This document shows, piece by piece, positions 1 through 8,143 of a DNA stretch of 64,000 bases (position 1 is its first letter; every line of letters starts with the position of its first letter). Source of the stretch: Phycicoccus sp. Soil802 (GTDB lineage Bacteria; Actinomycetota; Actinomycetes; Actinomycetales; Dermatophilaceae); NCBI RefSeq assembly GCF_001429605.1, contig NZ_LMSS01000004.1, positions 186,001-250,000 of the forward strand. The letters run 5' to 3'. A program made the position numbers and the translations under genes. Under the pieces are notes generated by a model that saw nothing but the letters and a program-made list of their open reading frames with translations, ran no database searches and was not told the origin of the DNA.

Positions 1-20
1 TTCGAGTCCTGGTACCCCAG
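1..20 (+). tRNA. tRNA-Gln, 3' end only
   Basis: The window opens inside a tRNA: a T loop (TTCGAGT), the 3' half of the T stem (CCTGG), an acceptor strand TACCCCA and discriminator G. An acceptor strand of this kind pairs with TGGGGTA, the usual 5' end of bacterial tRNA-Gln. CCA is not encoded (CTC follows). The anticodon is outside the window, so the identity is inferred from the acceptor stem. Confidence 0.65.
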
Positions 21-128
21 CTCAGGCGCAAGCCCTTGTGGCACACGCCGATTCGGAGAAATCCACTTCCTGCCGGTATGGTTCTCTCCGCTGCCCGCGC
101 ACTGCAGAGTGCACGGGCAACCAGCTAG

Positions 129-204
129 GGCCCCGTTGTGTAGCGGCCTAGCACGCCGCCCTCTCAAGGCGGTAGCGCGGGTTCGAATCCCGTCGGGGCT
201 ACCA
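129..204 (+). tRNA. tRNA-Glu (anticodon CTC)
   Basis: A complete cloverleaf can be folded. The acceptor strand GGCCCCG pairs with CGGGGCT (first pair G-U). The anticodon stem is CCGCC/GGCGG around loop CTCTCAA, with anticodon CTC at 163-165. The T arm is GCGGG-TTCGAAT-CCCGT. The CCA end is encoded (202-204). It reads GAG, the main glutamate codon of a GC-rich genome. It lies about 110 bases after the tRNA-Gln and is followed directly by a terminator. Confidence 0.93.
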
Positions 205-206
205 GT

Positions 207-236
207 AGAAGCCTCCGTCCACGGACGGGGGCTTCT
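207..236 (+). terminator. Rho-independent-type hairpin after tRNA-Glu
   Basis: AGAAGCCTCCGTCC and GGACGGGGGCTTCT form an almost perfect stem (one T-G pair) starting three bases after the tRNA CCA. A short T-containing tail follows. Position and stability fit a terminator of the tRNA unit. Confidence 0.75.
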
Positions 237-267
237 CCCATGTCCGGGTCCGGACGGGTGAGCCAGC

Positions 268-864
268 CTAGGTGGCTCCGCTGCTGACGTGCTCCTGGGC
301 GAGTCTGCGCAGTGCCGCCAGGACCGGGTCGACCAGGACAGTGCCGGCCACCACCCGGTGCAGGGCGGCGGCGAGGTCGTCGCGCGGCACCGCGGCCACG
401 TCGACCGCGGCGATGCCCTCGGTGGCCCGCGCGTAGCCGGTCAGCGACTCCGGCTCGAGCGGCACGCCGGCGGACCTCGCCGCCGCGATCGCGCCGGTCA
501 GCGAGCGCAGGGCTGGCGAGTCGGGTGACACCTGCCAGCCGAGCCCGGCCACCAGGTCGGTCACCTCGGCGCTGACGGCGACGTCGGGGTGGCTGGCGGG
601 CAGCGCGTACTGCGCCTTGCCGAGGAGGTCGTGCCGGGAGGTCGGGGGAGAGTCGAGGGTCTCGACCACCCGCTTGCTCTGGGCGACGGAGACGCCCGCG
701 TCGATCAGCGCGCGGACCAGCCGCACCCGCTGGAGGTGCATCTCGGAGTAGTCGGCCCGGGTGGCGCCGAGGCTCTCCCCGGCGGGGACGAGCCCCTCAC
801 GCAGGTAGTACTTGAGGGTCGCCACCGTCGTGCCGCTGCGCTCCGACAGCTCCGACATCTTCAT
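268..864 (-). CDS. MerR-family transcriptional regulator
   Basis: A 198-residue DNA-binding regulator. The first 70 residues are a MerR winged helix-turn-helix: the opening MKMSELSERSGTTVATLKYY is the typical recognition region, followed by REGLVPAG and the second half RADYSEMHLQRVRLVRALIDAGVSV. The C-terminal 120 residues are alanine-rich and helical, without the cysteine pattern of metal sensors, so the ligand is unknown. ATG at 864 is used; ATG at 858 (MSELSE) is possible. It is transcribed toward the tRNA genes and stands alone, upstream of the IclR gene on the same strand. Target genes cannot be inferred. Confidence 0.85.
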   Translation of the reverse strand: MKMSELSERSGTTVATLKYYLREGLVPAGESLGATRADYSEMHLQRVRLVRALIDAGVSVAQSKRVVETLDSPPTSRHDLLGKAQYALPASHPDVAVSAEVTDLVAGLGWQVSPDSPALRSLTGAIAAARSAGVPLEPESLTGYARATEGIAAVDVAAVPRDDLAAALHRVVAGTVLVDPVLAALRRLAQEHVSSGAT

Positions 865-894
865 GGATAGTCACACTACCCACGGCCAGCAGGG

Positions 895-937
895 CGAGGT
901 ATGCCGCGTGGCCGGCTGGGCCACGCGGCATACCTCG
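895..937 (-). terminator. Perfect 19-bp palindromic hairpin downstream of the IclR gene
   Basis: The arms CGAGGTATGCCGCGTGGCC (895-913) and its exact complement (919-937) flank a 5-base loop. It starts 30 bases after the IclR stop, so it may terminate that transcript, but no T-run follows. Each arm carries one copy of the heptamer GTATGCC that is frequent throughout this window. Confidence 0.6.
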
Positions 938-966
938 TCGTCGTGGGAACGCGTGGAGCGCTCGCC

Positions 967-1710
967 TCAGGCGTGGTTCTGCTGCTGTTGCTGCGCGTGG
1001 TGGCGCGCGAGCACCTCGGTGAGCTTGTTGGCGCCGGCGATGACGGTGGCGGCGTGCAGCCGGCCGGGCTGGCGGGAGAGCCGCTCGATCGGGCCCGAGA
1101 TGGACACCGCGGCGACGACGCGACCGGACGGGCCACGCACGGGTGCCGACACGGAGGCGACGCCGGCTTCCCGCTCGCCCACGCTCTGCGCCCACCCGCG
1201 GCGGCGCACGCCGGAGAGAGTGGTCGCGGTGAACTTGGCGCCGTGCAGCCCGCGGTGGAGCCGGTCGGGCTCCTCCCAGGCGAGCAGCACCTGGGCCGCC
1301 GAGCCGGCCAGCATCGACAGCGTCGCGCCGATCGGGATCGAGTCACGCAGTCCCACGGGGCGCTCGGCCGCGGACACGCAGATGCGGTGGTCGCCCTGGC
1401 GCCGGAAGAGCTGCGCGCTCTCGTTGGTGTGGTCGCGCAGCGCGCCGAGCACCGGGCCGGCAGCGGCCAGGAGCCGGTCCTCGCCGGCGGCGGCGGCGAG
1501 CTCGGCCAGGCGTGGACCGAGCACGAAACGGCCCTGGAGATCGCGCGTGACCAAGCGGTGGTGTTCGAGGGCCACGGCCAGCCGGTGAGCCGTGGGGCGG
1601 GCCAGCCCGGTCGCGGTGACCAGCTGGGCGAGGGTCGACGGACCGGCCTCGAGGGCGCCGAGGACGATGGCTGCCTTGTCGAGAACGCCGACTCCACTGG
1701 TTGTGTCCAT
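967..1710 (-). CDS. ndgR: IclR-family regulator, NdgR/LtbR type, divergent from leuCD
   Basis: A 247-residue IclR-type regulator when started at the ATG at 1710 ([13 protein letters not shown]); an upstream in-frame ATG at 1731 would overlap the operator. Residues 5-65 are the winged HTH ([28 protein letters not shown] in part, then [17 protein letters not shown]). The rest is the IclR effector domain with [18 protein letters not shown] and the [20 protein letters not shown] core. IclR genes divergent from leuCD in actinobacteria (NdgR in Streptomyces, LtbR in Corynebacterium) control leucine and related amino acid synthesis. That role here rests on family and position. The glutamine-rich tail [11 protein letters not shown] is unusual. 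Confidence 0.87.
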   Translation of the reverse strand: MDTTSGVGVLDKAAIVLGALEAGPSTLAQLVTATGLARPTAHRLAVALEHHRLVTRDLQGRFVLGPRLAELAAAAGEDRLLAAAGPVLGALRDHTNESAQLFRRQGDHRICVSAAERPVGLRDSIPIGATLSMLAGSAAQVLLAWEEPDRLHRGLHGAKFTATTLSGVRRRGWAQSVGEREAGVASVSAPVRGPSGRVVAAVSISGPIERLSRQPGRLHAATVIAGANKLTEVLARHHAQQQQQNHA

Positions 1711-1723
1711 GGCTTGATATTGA

Positions 1724-1742
1724 CGTCTCATTCGCTGAGACG
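1724..1742. promoter_or_regulatory. Inverted repeat in the regulator/leuC intergenic region, likely operator
   Basis: CGTCTCA-TTCGC-TGAGACG is a perfect 7-bp inverted repeat with a 5-base spacer. It sits between the divergent IclR gene (start 1710) and leuC (start 1863). It is the natural candidate for autoregulation and control of leuCD. Its use as a binding site is inferred. Confidence 0.6.
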
Positions 1743-1862
1743 CAAATCCGTGGGCGTGTCCCGCGTGCGAACCTCGGATTGCAGCACAGCGCCGTGCTCA
1801 CGACGGGGCACGGCCAAGCCGTGCCCGCGATGGGCCGCAACCAGGACAAGAGGGTGGAAGAC

Positions 1863-3281
1863 GTGTCAGGAACGCTGGCCGAGAAGGTCTGGGAAGCGCA
1901 TGTGGTTCGGCGCGCCGAGGGCGAGCCGGACCTGCTCTACATCGACCTCCACCTGATCCACGAAGTCACCTCACCCCAGGCCTTCGACGGGCTCCGGCTC
2001 GCGGGCCGCCAGGTCCGCCGTCCCGACCTCACCCTCGCGACCGAGGACCACAACGTCCCGACCACGCCCGGCCCGATCACCGACCTCGTGAGCAAGACCC
2101 AGGTCGACACGCTGCGCCGCAACTGCGAGGAGTTCGGGGTCCGGCTCTTTCCCATGGGCCACGCCGAGCAGGGCATCGTCCACGTCGTCGGTCCCCAGCG
2201 CGGCCTCACCCAGCCGGGCATGACGATCGTCTGCGGCGACTCGCACACGTCCACGCACGGAGCGTTCGGCGCGCTGGCGTTCGGGATCGGCACGTCCGAG
2301 GTCGAGCACGTGCTGGCGACGCAGACCCTGCCGCTCAAGCCGTTCCGCACCATGGCGGTCAACGTCGAAGGTGAGCTCCAGCCCGGGGTCACGGCCAAGG
2401 ACATCACCCTGGCGGTGATCGCGAAGATCGGCACCGGCGGTGGCCAGGGTTACGTCCTGGAGTACCGGGGGAGCGCGATCCGGGCGCTGTCCATGGAAGC
2501 CCGCATGACGGTGTGCAACATGTCGATCGAGGCCGGCGCCCGCGCGGGCATGATCGCCCCCGACCAGACCACGTTCGACTACCTCCAGGGTCGCGAGCAC
2601 GCGCCGACGGGCGCCGACTGGGATGCCGCGGTCGCCGACTGGAGCACGCTGCGCAGCGACGACGACGCGGTCTTCGACGCAGAGGTCGACCTCGACGCCA
2701 ACACGCTCACGCCGTTCGTCACGTGGGGCACCAACCCCGGCCAGGGTCTCCCGCTCAGCGAGTCGGTGCCCGACCCCGAGACGATGGGCGACGACAACGA
2801 GAAGGCGGCCGCCCAGCACGCCCTCGACTACATGGGTCTGACCGCGGGCACGCCGCTGCGCGAGATCCGGGTCGACACGGTCTTCGTCGGCTCATGCACC
2901 AACGGCCGGATCGAGGACCTGCGCGCCGCCGCCGACATCGTCAAGGGGCGCAAGGTCGCCGACGGCGTCCGCATGCTCGTCGTGCCCGGATCCGCGCGGG
3001 TGCGGCTGCAGGCCGAGGAAGAGGGCCTCGACCAGGTGTTCACCGAGGCGGGTGCCGAGTGGCGCCTCCCCGGTTGCTCGATGTGCCTGGGCATGAACCC
3101 CGACCAGCTCGCCCCCGGTGAGCGCAGCGCCTCCACGTCCAACCGCAACTTCGAGGGCCGGCAGGGCAAGGGCGGTCGCACCCACCTCGTGAGCCCGCTC
3201 GTCGCCGCCGCCACCGCCTTGCGCGGCACGCTGTCCAGCCCGGCCGACCTCGTCGACGCCACCTCCGAGGGGAGCAAGTGA
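1863..3281 (+). CDS. leuC: 3-isopropylmalate dehydratase large subunit
   Basis: LeuC (472 residues) with LeuD isomerises 2-isopropylmalate to 3-isopropylmalate in leucine synthesis, in the cytoplasm. The aconitase-family [4Fe-4S] cysteines are visible in [16 protein letters not shown] and [13 protein letters not shown]. Near the start VWEAHVV and [18 protein letters not shown] are typical of the family, as is [20 protein letters not shown]. The GTG at 1863 is chosen because it gives the standard length and follows a purine-rich stretch (GAGGGTGGAAG). It overlaps leuD by one base, so both subunits should be co-translated. Confidence 0.96.
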   Translation: MSGTLAEKVWEAHVVRRAEGEPDLLYIDLHLIHEVTSPQAFDGLRLAGRQVRRPDLTLATEDHNVPTTPGPITDLVSKTQVDTLRRNCEEFGVRLFPMGHAEQGIVHVVGPQRGLTQPGMTIVCGDSHTSTHGAFGALAFGIGTSEVEHVLATQTLPLKPFRTMAVNVEGELQPGVTAKDITLAVIAKIGTGGGQGYVLEYRGSAIRALSMEARMTVCNMSIEAGARAGMIAPDQTTFDYLQGREHAPTGADWDAAVADWSTLRSDDDAVFDAEVDLDANTLTPFVTWGTNPGQGLPLSESVPDPETMGDDNEKAAAQHALDYMGLTAGTPLREIRVDTVFVGSCTNGRIEDLRAAADIVKGRKVADGVRMLVVPGSARVRLQAEEEGLDQVFTEAGAEWRLPGCSMCLGMNPDQLAPGERSASTSNRNFEGRQGKGGRTHLVSPLVAAATALRGTLSSPADLVDATSEGSK

Positions 3282-3874
3282 TGGATGCCTTCACCACCCA
3301 CACGGGCATCGGTGTGCCGCTGCGCCGCAGCAACGTCGACACCGACCAGATCATCCCGGCCGTCTACCTCAAGCGGGTGACCCGCACCGGCTTCGAGGAC
3401 GGCCTGTTCGCGGCGTGGCGCAAGGACGAGACGTTCATCCTCAACAACCCCTCGTATGCCGCCGGGTCGGTGCTCGTCGCGGGTTCCGACTTCGGGACGG
3501 GCTCCTCACGCGAGCACGCCGTCTGGGCGTTGCTGAACTACGGCTTCCGCGTCGTCCTGTCGTCGCGGTTCGCGGACATCTTCCGCGGCAACAGCGGCAA
3601 GCAGGGGCTGCTCACGGCGCAGCTGTCCCAGGACGACATCGAGCTGATCTGGAAGTACCTCGAGAACGAGCCGGGTGCCTCCGTGACGGTCGACCTCGTG
3701 TCGCGCACCGTCACCGCCGGTGACATCGTCGCGCCGTTCGAGGTCGACGACTACACGCGCTGGCGGCTTCTCGAGGGCCTGGACGACATCAGCCTGACCC
3801 TGCGCCACGAGCAGGACGTGACCGAGTTCGAGACTCGCCGACCGGCATACAAGCCCTCCACGACGGTGGCCTGA
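3281..3874 (+). CDS. leuD: 3-isopropylmalate dehydratase small subunit
   Basis: LeuD (197 residues from the ATG at 3281) is the swivel domain that completes isopropylmalate isomerase. Family hallmarks are [31 protein letters not shown] and [12 protein letters not shown] at 3278 is also in frame, but ATG gives the usual MDAFTTHTG start and the ribosome binding site GAGGGGAG fits it. The leuC stop and leuD start share one base (TGATG). A terminator follows the gene, so the operon is leuCD only. Confidence 0.96.
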   Translation: MDAFTTHTGIGVPLRRSNVDTDQIIPAVYLKRVTRTGFEDGLFAAWRKDETFILNNPSYAAGSVLVAGSDFGTGSSREHAVWALLNYGFRVVLSSRFADIFRGNSGKQGLLTAQLSQDDIELIWKYLENEPGASVTVDLVSRTVTAGDIVAPFEVDDYTRWRLLEGLDDISLTLRHEQDVTEFETRRPAYKPSTTVA

Positions 3875-3936
3875 CGCGCGCGGCGCGCCGACGAGCACAA
3901 ATTCCCCGAAAGTCGCCTTCCGGCGCCTGCCGGAGC

Positions 3937-3967
3937 GACCCCCGATGCGCCGCGTCGGGGGTCTTCT
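3937..3967 (+). terminator. Terminator after leuCD
   Basis: GACCCCCGA (3937-3945) pairs perfectly with TCGGGGGTC (3955-3963) around a 9-base loop, followed by TTCT. It lies 62 bases after the leuD stop. Confidence 0.7.
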
Positions 3968-4267
3968 GGCGTCCCGCACCGTTGCGGCATCGTCATGCGT
4001 CTGCGAAAACCATTGACCTGCAACGCTTTCCGGCGCTCGGGCTCATCCGGACCCGGAATGGCCAGCGCAAGGTCCACGACCTGCTGCGGCCGCGCCGGCG
4101 CCCTCGAAGCGCGCCGCAATCCGTTGCGACACAACAGATCGGGCGCCGAGATGGTGGACTCACGAGCGCAACCGCCCTAACGTCGGACCCAAGTCGGGCA
4201 CTGGCTCGGCCGCTCACCCTCGTCGGACTAAGGGGTCCGGCGTCACCAACCCTATGAAGGGGAAGAC
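3968..4267. other. Gene-free leader in front of the HU gene
   Basis: These 300 bases hold no convincing gene. A possible -35 element TTGACC is present at about 4012, but no convincing -10 could be matched. The last bases (GAAGGGGAAGAC) provide the ribosome binding site of the HU gene. The long untranslated region would suit a strongly regulated nucleoid protein; nothing more specific can be seen. Confidence 0.4.
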
Positions 4268-4972
4268 GTGAACAAGGCAGAACTGATCAAGGAGCTGGAG
4301 AGCCGCCTCGGCAGCCGGAAGGCAGCCAGCGACGCACTGACGGCCGTCGTGGACGTGATCATCCGCGAGGTGGCCAAGGGCGGCAGCGTCGCCATCACCG
4401 GCTTCGGAACGTTCGAGCAGGCCGCCCGGGCCGCGCGCACCGGCCGCAACCCGCGCACCGGTGCCAGCGTGAAGATCAAGAAGACCGTGGTGCCGAAGTT
4501 CCGCGCCGGCTCGGCCTTCAAGGATGTCGTCAAGAACCCGCGCTCGCTGCCCAAGGCAGCTGTCGCCGGTGCCCGTGCCGCTGCAGGGACGGCCACCAAG
4601 GCCGCCGCGGCCGGCGCCAAGAAGGCGGCGCCCGCGAAGAAGGCGGTCGTGAAGAAGGCGGCTCCGGCCAAGAAGGCGGCTCCCGCGAAGAAGGTGGCAC
4701 CGGCCAAGAAGGCGGCGCCTGCGAAGAAGGCGGTCGTGAAGAAGGCGGCTCCGGCCAAGAAGGCGGCTCCCGCGAAGAAGGCGGCACCGGCCAAGAAGGC
4801 GGCGCCTGCGAAGAAGGCGGTCGTGAAGAAGGCGGCTCCGGCCAAGAAGGCGGCTCCGGCCAAGAAGGCGGCTCCCGCGAAGAAGGCGGCACCGGCCAAG
4901 AAGGCCGCGCCTGCGAAGAAGGCGGCACCGGCCAAGAAGGCCGCGACGAAGCGCGCGGCCAAGAAGGCCTGA
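4268..4972 (+). CDS. hup: HU-family nucleoid protein with long Lys/Ala/Pro-rich tail (HupB type)
   Basis: A 234-residue DNA-binding architectural protein starting at GTG. Residues 1-90 are a full HU domain ([20 protein letters not shown], then the DNA-binding arm with [21 protein letters not shown] and [19 protein letters not shown]). From about residue 115 to the end it is a histone H1-like basic tail built of PAKKA and VVKKA units, as in mycobacterial HupB. Such tails bind DNA nonspecifically and are targets of lysine modification. The tail is encoded by tandem DNA repeats, so its length may vary between strains. It stands alone between two terminators. Confidence 0.96.
   Translation: MNKAELIKELESRLGSRKAASDALTAVVDVIIREVAKGGSVAITGFGTFEQAARAARTGRNPRTGASVKIKKTVVPKFRAGSAFKDVVKNPRSLPKAAVAGARAAAGTATKAAAAGAKKAAPAKKAVVKKAAPAKKAAPAKKVAPAKKAAPAKKAVVKKAAPAKKAAPAKKAAPAKKAAPAKKAVVKKAAPAKKAAPAKKAAPAKKAAPAKKAAPAKKAAPAKKAATKRAAKKA
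4628..4888 (+). repeat. Three 87-bp direct repeats encoding the HU tail
   Basis: The units start at 4628, 4715 and 4802 with GCGCC[CT]GCGAAGAAGGCGG and repeat every 87 bases (29 codons) with a few substitutions. Within each unit the codon block for PAKKA is itself repeated. The period is a multiple of three, so copy changes keep the reading frame. Confidence 0.85.
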
Positions 4973-4990
4973 GCCACACCAGCCCCATCA

Positions 4991-5024
4991 CGGAGGCCGG
5001 CACCCAGATGGGTGTCGGCCTCCG
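4991..5024 (+). terminator. Terminator after the HU gene
   Basis: CGGAGGCCGGCACCC and GGGTGTCGGCCTCCG form a 15-bp stem (one G-T pair) with loop AGAT, 18 bases after the HU stop and in front of murA. Confidence 0.75.
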
Positions 5025-5060
5025 TCACATGGCGGGAGGGCGGGGTGGGATGCTTGGGCC

Positions 5061-6377
5061 ATGGCAGACATCCTCACCGTGAATGGCGGCGTACCGCTGG
5101 TCGGAGACCTCGAGGTCAGGGGTGCCAAGAACCTGGTCTCCAAGGCGATGGTCGCCGCGTTGCTCGCGGAGGGGCCATGCCGGCTCCGGGGGGTCCCGGA
5201 GATCTCCGACGTCAAGATCGTGTCGGGACTGCTCGAGCTCCACGGCGTCAAGATCGACTCCACCGACCGTGACGGCGAGCTGCTGCTCGACCCGACCAAC
5301 GTCGAGCAGGCGCACGTGGCCGACATCGACGCCCACGCCGGCTCCTCCCGCGTGCCCGTGCTGCTGTGCGGCCCGCTGCTGCACCGCCTCGGTGAGGCGT
5401 TCATCCCCGACCTCGGCGGGTGCCGCATCGGTGAGCGCCCGATCAACTACCACCTCGACGTCCTGCGCCAGTTCGGTGCCGACGTGCAGAAGCGTCCCGA
5501 GGGACTGCGCCTCACTGCGCCCAACGGGCTGAAGGGCACGCGCATCAAGCTGCCGTACCCGTCCGTCGGCACGACCGAGCAGGTGCTGCTGACGGCGGTG
5601 CGCGCGCAGGGGGTCACCGAGCTGCGCAACGCCGCGGTCGAGCCGGAGATCCTCGACCTCATCGCCGTGCTGCAGAAGATGGGCGCGATCATCAGTGTGG
5701 AGACCGACCGGGTCATCAAGATCGACGGTGTCGACAGTCTCGGGGGCTACGACCACCTGTCCATCCCGGACCGCATCGAGGCCGGCTCATGGGCGTGCGC
5801 GGCGCTGGCGACCAGGGGCGACATCTACGTCCGGGGCGCCCAGCAGCAGGCGATGATGCCGTTCCTCAACGTCTTCCGGAAGATCGGTGGCGACTTCGAC
5901 ATCGACGACGAGGGCATCCGCTTCTGGCACGCCGGTGGCACCCTCAACTCGCTCGTGCTCGAGACCGACGTCCACCCCGGTTTCATGACCGACTGGCAGC
6001 AACCCCTGGTCGTGGCCCTGACCCAGACCAGTGGTCTGTCGATCGTCCACGAGACGGTCTACGAGAACCGACTGGGGTTCACGGAGGCACTGGGGGAGAT
6101 GGGCGCGGTCGTCCAGCTCTACAAGGAGTGCCTGGGTGGTTCACCGTGCCGGTTCGGCCGGGCCAACTTCCGCCACAGCGCGGTCATCTCGGGTCCGACG
6201 CCGCTCAAGGGTGCCGAGATCACCGTCCCCGACCTGCGCGGTGGCTTCAGCTACCTCATCGCCGCACTGGCCGCCGAGGGACAGTCCAAGGTGCACGGCA
6301 TCGAGCTGATCTACCGGGGCTACGAGCGGTTCTCCGACAAGCTCGACGGCCTGGGAGCCGACTACGAGGTCGGCTGA
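5061..6377 (+). CDS. murA: UDP-N-acetylglucosamine 1-carboxyvinyltransferase
   Basis: MurA (438 residues) transfers enolpyruvate from PEP to UDP-GlcNAc, the first committed step of peptidoglycan synthesis in the cytoplasm. RGAKN near residue 20 holds the conserved Lys-Asn pair. The loop GGCRIGERPINYH contains the PEP-binding cysteine (Cys121), so a fosfomycin-sensitive type is expected rather than the Asp variant. LGGYDHLSIPDRIEAGSWACAA and MTDWQQPL are further family motifs. It begins at ATG 5061 and has its own transcription unit; the next gene is convergent. Confidence 0.95.
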   Translation: MADILTVNGGVPLVGDLEVRGAKNLVSKAMVAALLAEGPCRLRGVPEISDVKIVSGLLELHGVKIDSTDRDGELLLDPTNVEQAHVADIDAHAGSSRVPVLLCGPLLHRLGEAFIPDLGGCRIGERPINYHLDVLRQFGADVQKRPEGLRLTAPNGLKGTRIKLPYPSVGTTEQVLLTAVRAQGVTELRNAAVEPEILDLIAVLQKMGAIISVETDRVIKIDGVDSLGGYDHLSIPDRIEAGSWACAALATRGDIYVRGAQQQAMMPFLNVFRKIGGDFDIDDEGIRFWHAGGTLNSLVLETDVHPGFMTDWQQPLVVALTQTSGLSIVHETVYENRLGFTEALGEMGAVVQLYKECLGGSPCRFGRANFRHSAVISGPTPLKGAEITVPDLRGGFSYLIAALAAEGQSKVHGIELIYRGYERFSDKLDGLGADYEVG

Positions 6378-6427
6378 GCCCGCCTCACGACGTCGTCCGC
6401 CCGTCCGCCCGGCCGCCTGGCCGAGAG

Positions 6428-7285
6428 TCAGCCGATGGTCTGGTCGTCGCCGATCCCGACGATCCACAGGCGGTCGACCGTCGTGCCCTCACCCAGGTCG
6501 ATGCTGAGGCGCTGGCCGACCCGCAGGTGGCGCAGCGCACTGGCCGCGAACACCGCGGAGCTGAAGCTGACCTCGCGCCCGTCGTCGAGCAGCGCGGAGC
6601 CGCCGCCGGTCGACTCGTCGAAGGTGTGCACGCTCGCCTGCATGGGCAGCAGCGTATCCGGCGTGGCGCCCAACACGCCCGCCGTGGCGGCGCCGACCCC
6701 GAGCGCGAGGGCGGCGCGCAGGGCCCGGTCGTCGTCGACATCGGTCCGCAGCCGGGGGAGGTCGAGTGGGAGCCGGTCGTGCCCCGCCGCCTCGTGCCTG
6801 GCGGCCGAGCCGTGGCCGAAGGACGAGACGAGGTCGGCCCCGTCGAGGGCGGTCAACAGGACCGTGCCGGTGCCCGAGGCGTCCGGGACCACCGCGCGGG
6901 GGTGCTGGGACGCTGCGGCCAGCGCCGCCACCAGGTCGGTGGGGCGCAGGGACGGCAGGTCGCCGAGCAACACCGCCACCGGTGCATGCGCGGACCGCGC
7001 CAGGGCGGCGTCGCGGCCCGCACGGACGGCGGCGTCGAGACCTGCGCCGGGGTCCGCCACGACCAGTGCACCCAGAGCACGCGCGACCCCGCGCACCCGC
7101 TCGTCGGAGGTCACGACGAGGACCCGGCCGGACGGCATACCGGCGCAGCAGGCGGTGAGGCAGTCGGTCGCGAGGGCGAGGGCGAGGTCCTCGCGTCCGA
7201 CCCCGGCCGGAGGGTGCAGGCGCGACTTCGCGGTCGCCCCGCCCTTGACGGGGACGACGAGGTGCCAGTCGACGGGAGAGGTCAT
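6428..7285 (-). CDS. cofC: 2-phospho-L-lactate guanylyltransferase fused to a cold-shock-like domain
   Basis: A 285-residue protein from ATG 7285 (MTSPVDWHLVVPVKGG). Residues 1 to about 205 are CofC-like, of the GT-A nucleotidyltransferase type: VPVKGGATAKSRL at the start, LLGDLPSLRPTDL as the metal/GTP site, and the acidic PLDLPRLRTDVDD near the end. CofC makes the guanylylated lactate or PEP unit of coenzyme F420. About 70 further residues (from MQASVHTFDESTGGG) resemble a cold-shock OB fold: FD near the start, GSALLDDGREVSF, and LRVGQRL. The fusion is unusual. The gene is convergent with murA and divergent from plsC. Confidence 0.82.
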   Translation of the reverse strand: MTSPVDWHLVVPVKGGATAKSRLHPPAGVGREDLALALATDCLTACCAGMPSGRVLVVTSDERVRGVARALGALVVADPGAGLDAAVRAGRDAALARSAHAPVAVLLGDLPSLRPTDLVAALAAASQHPRAVVPDASGTGTVLLTALDGADLVSSFGHGSAARHEAAGHDRLPLDLPRLRTDVDDDRALRAALALGVGAATAGVLGATPDTLLPMQASVHTFDESTGGGSALLDDGREVSFSSAVFAASALRHLRVGQRLSIDLGEGTTVDRLWIVGIGDDQTIG

Positions 7286-7381
7286 CGAGACGATCGTCGC
7301 AGTGCTGGCGCGCTTGCTCGACACCGACCCCGGGAGCCGCGAGGATGCTCACTCACACGCTCCCGTCGATATGGAGGACAC

Positions 7382-8143
7382 GTGACCGCCCGCGGTGCAC
7401 GAGCTCTGCCCTTCGCCTACCGGTTCGTGGTGGCGATCTTGCGTCCCGTGCTCATGGTGGTCACCAAGCGCGACTGGCGCGGCGCCGAGAACCTGCCAGC
7501 CACCGGTGGGTTCGTCGTGGCGCCCAACCACCTGTCCTACGTCGACCCGCTGGCTTTCGCCCACTTCCTCGTCGACCACGACCACCCGCCCTTCTTCCTC
7601 GGCAAGGAAGGCGTCTTCCGCGTCCCCGTCGTCGGCGCCATCCTCCGTGGCGCCGAGCAGATCCCGGTCTACCGCAACACCGGCCAGGCCGCGGACGCCT
7701 TCAGGGCCGCCGTCGCCGCGGTGGAGAGCGGCAAGTGCGTCGCGGTCTATCCCGAGGGCACGCTCACCCGCGACCCCGACATCTGGCCCATGGTCGGCAA
7801 GACCGGAGCCGCGCGGATCGCGTTGGCGACTCGCTGCCCCGTGATCCCGGTCGCCCAGTGGGGGCCGCAGGAGCTGCTCGCACCCTACGGGAAGCGGCTG
7901 CGGCTGTTCCCACGCAAGACGATGCGGGTCAGCGCCGGTCCGGCCGTCGACCTCAGCGACCTCTACGACAAGCCCGTGACGGGTGCCCTGCTGCGTCAGG
8001 CGACCGACCGCATCATGGCGGCGATCACGGCCGAGCTCGAGACCATCCGCGGCGCCAAGGCCCCGGCCGAGCGCTTCGACTCACGCAAGCACGGACTGCC
8101 CGAGACCGGGAACTTCCACCGCACGCAAGGAGATGGCGCATGA
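7382..8143 (+). CDS. plsC: 1-acyl-sn-glycerol-3-phosphate acyltransferase
   Basis: A 253-residue membrane-associated acyltransferase of phospholipid synthesis that makes phosphatidate from lysophosphatidate. The H-x4-D motif is NHLSYVD (His50, Asp55) and the acceptor-phosphate motif is YPEGTL (124-128). The N-terminal stretch FAYRFVVAILRPVLMVV is hydrophobic and may contact the membrane. The GTG at 7382 is chosen because it follows GGAGGAC and gives the normal length. It overlaps gpsA by four bases (ATGA); the pair thus links glycerol-3-phosphate supply with its acylation. Confidence 0.92.
   Translation: MTARGARALPFAYRFVVAILRPVLMVVTKRDWRGAENLPATGGFVVAPNHLSYVDPLAFAHFLVDHDHPPFFLGKEGVFRVPVVGAILRGAEQIPVYRNTGQAADAFRAAVAAVESGKCVAVYPEGTLTRDPDIWPMVGKTGAARIALATRCPVIPVAQWGPQELLAPYGKRLRLFPRKTMRVSAGPAVDLSDLYDKPVTGALLRQATDRIMAAITAELETIRGAKAPAERFDSRKHGLPETGNFHRTQGDGA

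Noticed and set aside
4615-4970. Regular repeats that could suggest a CRISPR array.
   Set aside because: No unique spacers of even length; the repeats are coding and part of the HU tail.
4252-5028. Repetitive frame [11 protein letters not shown] on the minus strand opposite the HU gene.
   Set aside because: It is only the complement of the HU tail repeats; the plus strand encodes a clear HU domain.
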